Shown here: one piece after another, positions 31,706 to 35,507 of the stretch
Layout: the number at the start of each line of letters is the position of its first letter
How positions within the stretch are numbered: the first letter of the stretch is position 1
Source: Persephonella sp.
GTDB taxonomy: Bacteria > Aquificota > Aquificia > Aquificales > Hydrogenothermaceae
DNA: 35,507 nucleotides
Direction of reading: 5' to 3'
Assembly (NCBI GenBank): GCA_030949555.1
Contig: JAUZSJ010000037.1
Span: forward strand, 1 to 35,507
Made by a program: the position numbers and the translations under genes
The notes under the pieces: generated by a model
Databases searched by the model: none
What the model saw: the letters and a program-made list of their open reading frames with translations, nothing else
Told to the model about the DNA's origin: nothing

Positions 31706-31806
31706 TGTCCCGATTGAAAAAAATTGCATTTTCGGGACAGTTGCTATAGTATGATATGACGTTATATTTAAAGAATAGTGTAATATAAATGAAAATTTTC
31801 GGGACA
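31706..31806. promoter_or_regulatory. Three operator-like copies of TGTCCCGA/TCGGGACA upstream of fic
   Basis: TGTCCCGA 31706-31713; TCGGGACA 31732-31739; TCGGGACA 31799-31806. The last two sit in an identical 13-mer ATTTTCGGGACAG. Confidence 0.7.
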
Positions 31807-31811
31807 GAATA

Positions 31812-32770
31812 GTGGATGAAAAATTAATTGTAGAAAGGAAAAAACTGTTAGACAAATTAGGGTCAGTTCCAGAGCCTGTAATAGAAAATAAAGAATGGCT
31901 TTACCTGCTTGAAGAAGAAACGAGAAATTCTATACTTATAGAAGGATACTTTTTAAATGAGGAAGAGTTAGAACAGGCATTAGCAGGAAATAAACCTGTT
32001 TCTAAGTCTCAAGAAGAAGCAATTAAGTATTTTAAGACAGCAAAATTTATATATGGTCTTGCTTATGAAAATTTTAAATCAAATGAACTTTTGTTTGGTA
32101 TTCCCTTAATCAGACAGATAAACAAAGAACTTGGTTTTAGCGGTGAATTTAGAAAAGAAAAAATTAAAATAGGAGGAGCAAAATTTGAACCTCCAGAAAA
32201 CTATATAGAAGACTGGGTAAGAATTTATATTGATTATGTTCATAATTTAAATGAAAACTTTTTTAATAGATTGTGTGTATCACACGCATTTTTTGAAGAG
32301 ATACATCCATTTATAGACGGAAACGGTAGAACTGGAAGGATACTTCTAAACTATATATTAATAAGCAACGGATATCCATTGGTTATAATAAAAGGCACTG
32401 ATAAAAAGAAGCAGCTCTACTACAAAGGATTAGAAGAATTAGACAACCAGTTATCTGATTTATTTGTTAAATACGAAAATATACCACCTGATAAACAGGA
32501 AGTTTCCAAAAGTTAAAAGAAGCAAAATCAGATATTTTAAAAAAACTTATACTTGAAGCATTGAGAGAAAGCTTAGATAGACTAATAATTGCAAAACATA
32601 AAGAGAAAGGAGCAAAGCTTGAGCCTGTAAGTAAATTACTAAAAGGTTTAGGATACTCTCCAGAAAGCACAAGACAGTTAATAAAAAGAGGCAAGATAGT
32701 AGCTGTGAAAATAAAAAAAACATGGTATTCTACAGAAGATTTAATAACACTGTTCTTAGTTTCATATTAA
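31812..32770 (+). CDS. Fic-family protein (class II-like, N-terminal inhibitory motif), C-terminal HTH, frameshift near ~32505
   Basis: Catalytic HPFIDGNGRTGR; N-terminal SILIEG matching (S/T)xxxE(G/N); C-terminal GYSPESTRQLIKRGKIVAVKIKKTWYSTEDLITLF; GTG start. Confidence 0.88.
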
Positions 32771-32794
32771 ATCCAGTTTATAGACACTCCCTTA

Positions 32795-33075
32795 TCAAAG
32801 CTTTAAATCCTTATATATATCCTTCCTTCTTCCTACTCTCAGTATAAGAATTATCAGTTTATCATCTTCTACTTCAAAAATTGCTCTGATTTTTCTTGAA
32901 ATCATGAATCTATAATAGCTATCGTATCCTTGCAGTTTCTTTACTTTTTTGTTTTTTGTAAAAGCTCAAAATTATCTGCAAGATATTTCAATTTTTCGGC
33001 TATAAAAACTCTCTCATCTACAGAAAACTTTTCTAAATCTTTTTCGGCAATTTCAGAAATAAGAAGCTTATACAT
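32795..33075 (-). CDS. RelE/ParE-superfamily toxin, one frameshift near ~32950
   Basis: MYKLLISEIAEKDLEKFSVDERVFIAEKLKYLADNFELL then KKLQGYDSYYRFMISRKIRAIFEVEDDKLIILILRVGRRKDIYKDLKL*. Confidence 0.75.
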
Positions 33076-33301
33076 CTATATTTAACCTTTTGAAAACTTC
33101 ATCTGCTTCTTTTACTTTTATTTTGCCTTCTTTTATACCTTTACTTACTTTTTCTGCTATAATCCCATCAATATAATCAAGATAAAAGTCCAGAGCTTTT
33201 TCTACAATTTCACTTTGAGGAATTTTCAAAATTTTTGATATATTTTCCAACTCTTTAGCAAGACCTTCTTCCATACTTATTAATTTTTTAACTGTTGCCA
33301 T
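33068..33301 (-). CDS. Ribbon-helix-helix-like antitoxin
   Basis: MATVKKLISMEEGLAKELENISKILKIPQSEIVEKALDFYLDYI; 8-nt overlap with the RelE-like gene. Confidence 0.7.
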   Translation of the reverse strand: MATVKKLISMEEGLAKELENISKILKIPQSEIVEKALDFYLDYIDGIIAEKVSKGIKEGKIKVKEADEVFKRLNIDV

Positions 33302-33375
33302 TTAAGCCACCTTAAACATATGGAATTATATATCTAATATTATATCTGATTGTATATTAAATCAATGGTTATTTA

Positions 33376-33713
33376 TCATTTAAACCCTAAAACAAATAAA
33401 ACAGCTTCCTCTATAAGTTTTAATTCATTATCTGATAAAGAAACTATAGGATTCCCTATAATCCTACCCTTATCTATAGCCCTAATTTGCTCTATAACTA
33501 CATCGCTGTCTTTTTCAAGTTTTCTTTTTTTGAAATTATAATTCTTAATGGGAACCATCTGTCCTTTAAATGAGTTGTTAAAGGAATAACCATTACTGTT
33601 GGTAAATCTTTTAAATAGATAGATTGAAATAGTATAACTGGTCTAATTTTGCTAATTTCAGAACCTTTTGCTGGATTTAACTTAGTTCAGATAAATCTCT
33701 CCTTTATTCAATA
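33376..33713 (-). CDS. MazF/PemK-like toxin, frameshifted
   Basis: NKGEIYL, LNPAKGSEISKIRPVILFQSIYLKDLPTVMVIPLTTHLKDRWFPLRI, DVVIEQIRAIDKGRIIG across frames. Confidence 0.7.
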
Positions 33714-33948
33714 ATATCCTCACTTAACATTTCGTATTCTTTAATTTCTTTCAAGTAGCTTTTATCTTTACTTAGCTGTTTTGCAAGTTTTTCCATTTTT
33801 TGATGAATTTTTTCTCTTTTTACTCTTTCTCCATACTCAATGACAGCTTCTCTAATTATTTGAGACTTTGGTTTACCCTGGCTTTTTAAGCTGAGATTAT
33901 TCAGATATTCAAAAATTCCTCTTCAGTTTTTAATGTTATAGTTTTCAT
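33704..33948 (-). CDS. CopG/MazE-like antitoxin, frameshifted near the N-terminus
   Basis: MKTITLKTEEEF / EYLNNLSLKSQGKPKSQIIREAVIEYGERVKREKIHQKMEKLAKQLSKDKSYLKEIKEYEMLSEDIIE*; overlaps the toxin start. Confidence 0.6.
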
Positions 33949-34104
33949 TGATTTATTCCTTAAAATTTTAATTAATTTATTACTTAAAATTATAAAACTT
34001 TAAGTTTAAATGTGTAAACTTTTCACAAAATTTCCTGTATATGGAATATTTCATTCTAAAAAAATCTATAAACTAAAATTCAAAACAGCTTCAGGAGGAT
34101 TAAA

Positions 34105-34458
34105 ATGAAAATCTTAAAAGGCTTAATTTTATTCACTGTTATTTTTTCTATTATGGCTTGCTCATCAAGAAACTCCAAAGTGCAGTGATAGTGAAACAAA
34201 AAGATTTAGTGATTAACATTGTAAAACAGCAGTTATCAAGGGTAGGTTTTGGTAATGACTTGAAAGCAAACTTGAAATGAAAGTTGAACATATAAGAACA
34301 ATTGAATATCAGAAAAGTATTGATAAATATACCTGTAAAGCAAGAACTTATTATGAAAAATAAAAGAAAACAACCAACAACAGAGCTTTCCAATAACTTA
34401 TACAGTCCAGAAAACAGATGACGGCAAGAGGTTTTATGTTGAGGTGTTTGGGTTGTAG
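34105..34458 (+). CDS. Small lipoprotein, frameshifted
   Basis: RBS AGGAGG; MKILKGLILFTVIFSIMACSS lipobox; TYTVQKTDDGKRFYVEVFGL* at the C-terminus. Confidence 0.55.
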
Positions 34459-34495
34459 TAGAATAATTAAAACTTTGGTTGGGGAGTTGTTTGAG

Positions 34496-35507
34496 ATGTC
34501 GGATAATTCTAAAAATTTAGAACCTAAAAGGTTTTTAAAATTTGGGACGCTATTAAATGAGGAAATTAGAAATTCCAAACTTCAAAAGAGCCACTACGAA
34601 TGGGAAAAGAGAAGAGTTAAACAGTTTATAAAAGATTTAGAGGAAGTTTTTAGAAAAGAATATTTAGAAAAAGGAAAACCCAACAATTTTGAATACTTAA
34701 TTGGGAATATGGTTTTTCACAAAAACTCTAATGGAGAATATGAAATAGTAGATGGACAGCAAAGGATAGTTTCTTTAGGGATAATTTTTTATGTTCTGAA
34801 TAAGAATGAAGACAACAACTTTCTTAAATTAAATCTTCAAAAGAAAACTCGGTTTTAAAACAGTTAAAAAAAATTTTGAAGTTGTAGAAAATCTTTTAAA
34901 AAACTACAATGAAAAAAATAGTTTCAAGGAATTTTTACAAAAAAATCTAATTGTTAATGCATTGATTACAGAAGATTTAGATTTTGCGTTTTTCTTGTTT
35001 TGACGCACATAATACAAAGAGGGAAGCCGATTAGACAGAAAGGATTTATTAAAAGTTCACACCATATAAGGCTTATTAAAAAGGAAAGATTTAAAGGAGT
35101 AGATTTGCCAGCCCCAAAAGTGGGAAAAATACGAAAAGGACAGGAAAGAGAAGACAGATAAACCCATAGATAAATTAAAACAAATCCTTCAGGATACCCA
35201 TCAGTTGCAAAGAAAAGAGAGTAAAAGAGGTGAGCTTAAAGGTGAAAAGACCTTAGCAGAAAGTGATGTTTATAAAAGGGTTTTTATCTGAAGACGAAAG
35301 GATATAATTTAAACGATTACAATCAACCACCAATTTTTGAAGATTTTGAGTTTGATTTCAAGCAACAACTATTTTAAGGTTAAAAACAAAACCTTTAAGA
35401 ACATATTCATTTTCAGACATCATTGTTGGTTATAAATATCTTCCTTTTGAAATCCCCCAATCTATAGAAGGGAGGAGAAAGATTACTTTACCACTTTATA
35501 ATCAAGT
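34496..35507 (+). CDS. DUF262 / GmrS-like protein, frameshifted and truncated by the window end
   Basis: EYEIVDGQQRIVSLGIIFYVL (DGQQR motif), then FFLFDAHNTKREAD...DRKDLLKVH in shifted frames. Confidence 0.7.

Overview
This 35.5 kb window is A/T-rich and looks like a thermophilic Aquificota chromosome, probably Hydrogenothermaceae-like. That placement is an inference from gene content (reverse gyrase, inositol-phosphate synthase, archaeal-type KaiC-like ATPase), not a search. The left and central parts are mostly housekeeping: gltX (partial), a CX5R phosphatase, a CRISPR array with a leader and a lone cas3, tRNA-Lys/tRNA-Glu behind a perfect consensus promoter, a PA2779/C39-peptidase/TPR cluster, kamA, a class-V aminotransferase, hisZ, an FKBP PPIase, GDPD, copA, alr, an NtrC-type regulator, ino1, serA and queD. 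A KaiC-like ATPase and a 'near-KaiC' regulator then sit directly upstream of a reverse gyrase. The right end (~29.6-35.5 kb) is an accessory island: an IS982-family element, a WYL-type regulator, a set of TGTCCCGA operator-like repeats, a class II-type Fic protein with a DNA-binding-like C-terminus, RelBE-like and MazEF-like toxin-antitoxin pairs, a lipoprotein and a DUF262 (GmrS-like) gene cut by the window edge. Many genes, housekeeping ones included, carry single-base frameshifts. Sequencing or assembly indels are the most economical explanation, so I do not treat frameshifts as proof of pseudogenes. The best leads are the CRISPR array architecture (two spacer length classes ~10 nt apart, a truncated repeat, a repeated motif in the leader), the WYL/operator/Fic unit, and the KaiC-like/regulator/reverse gyrase neighbourhood.
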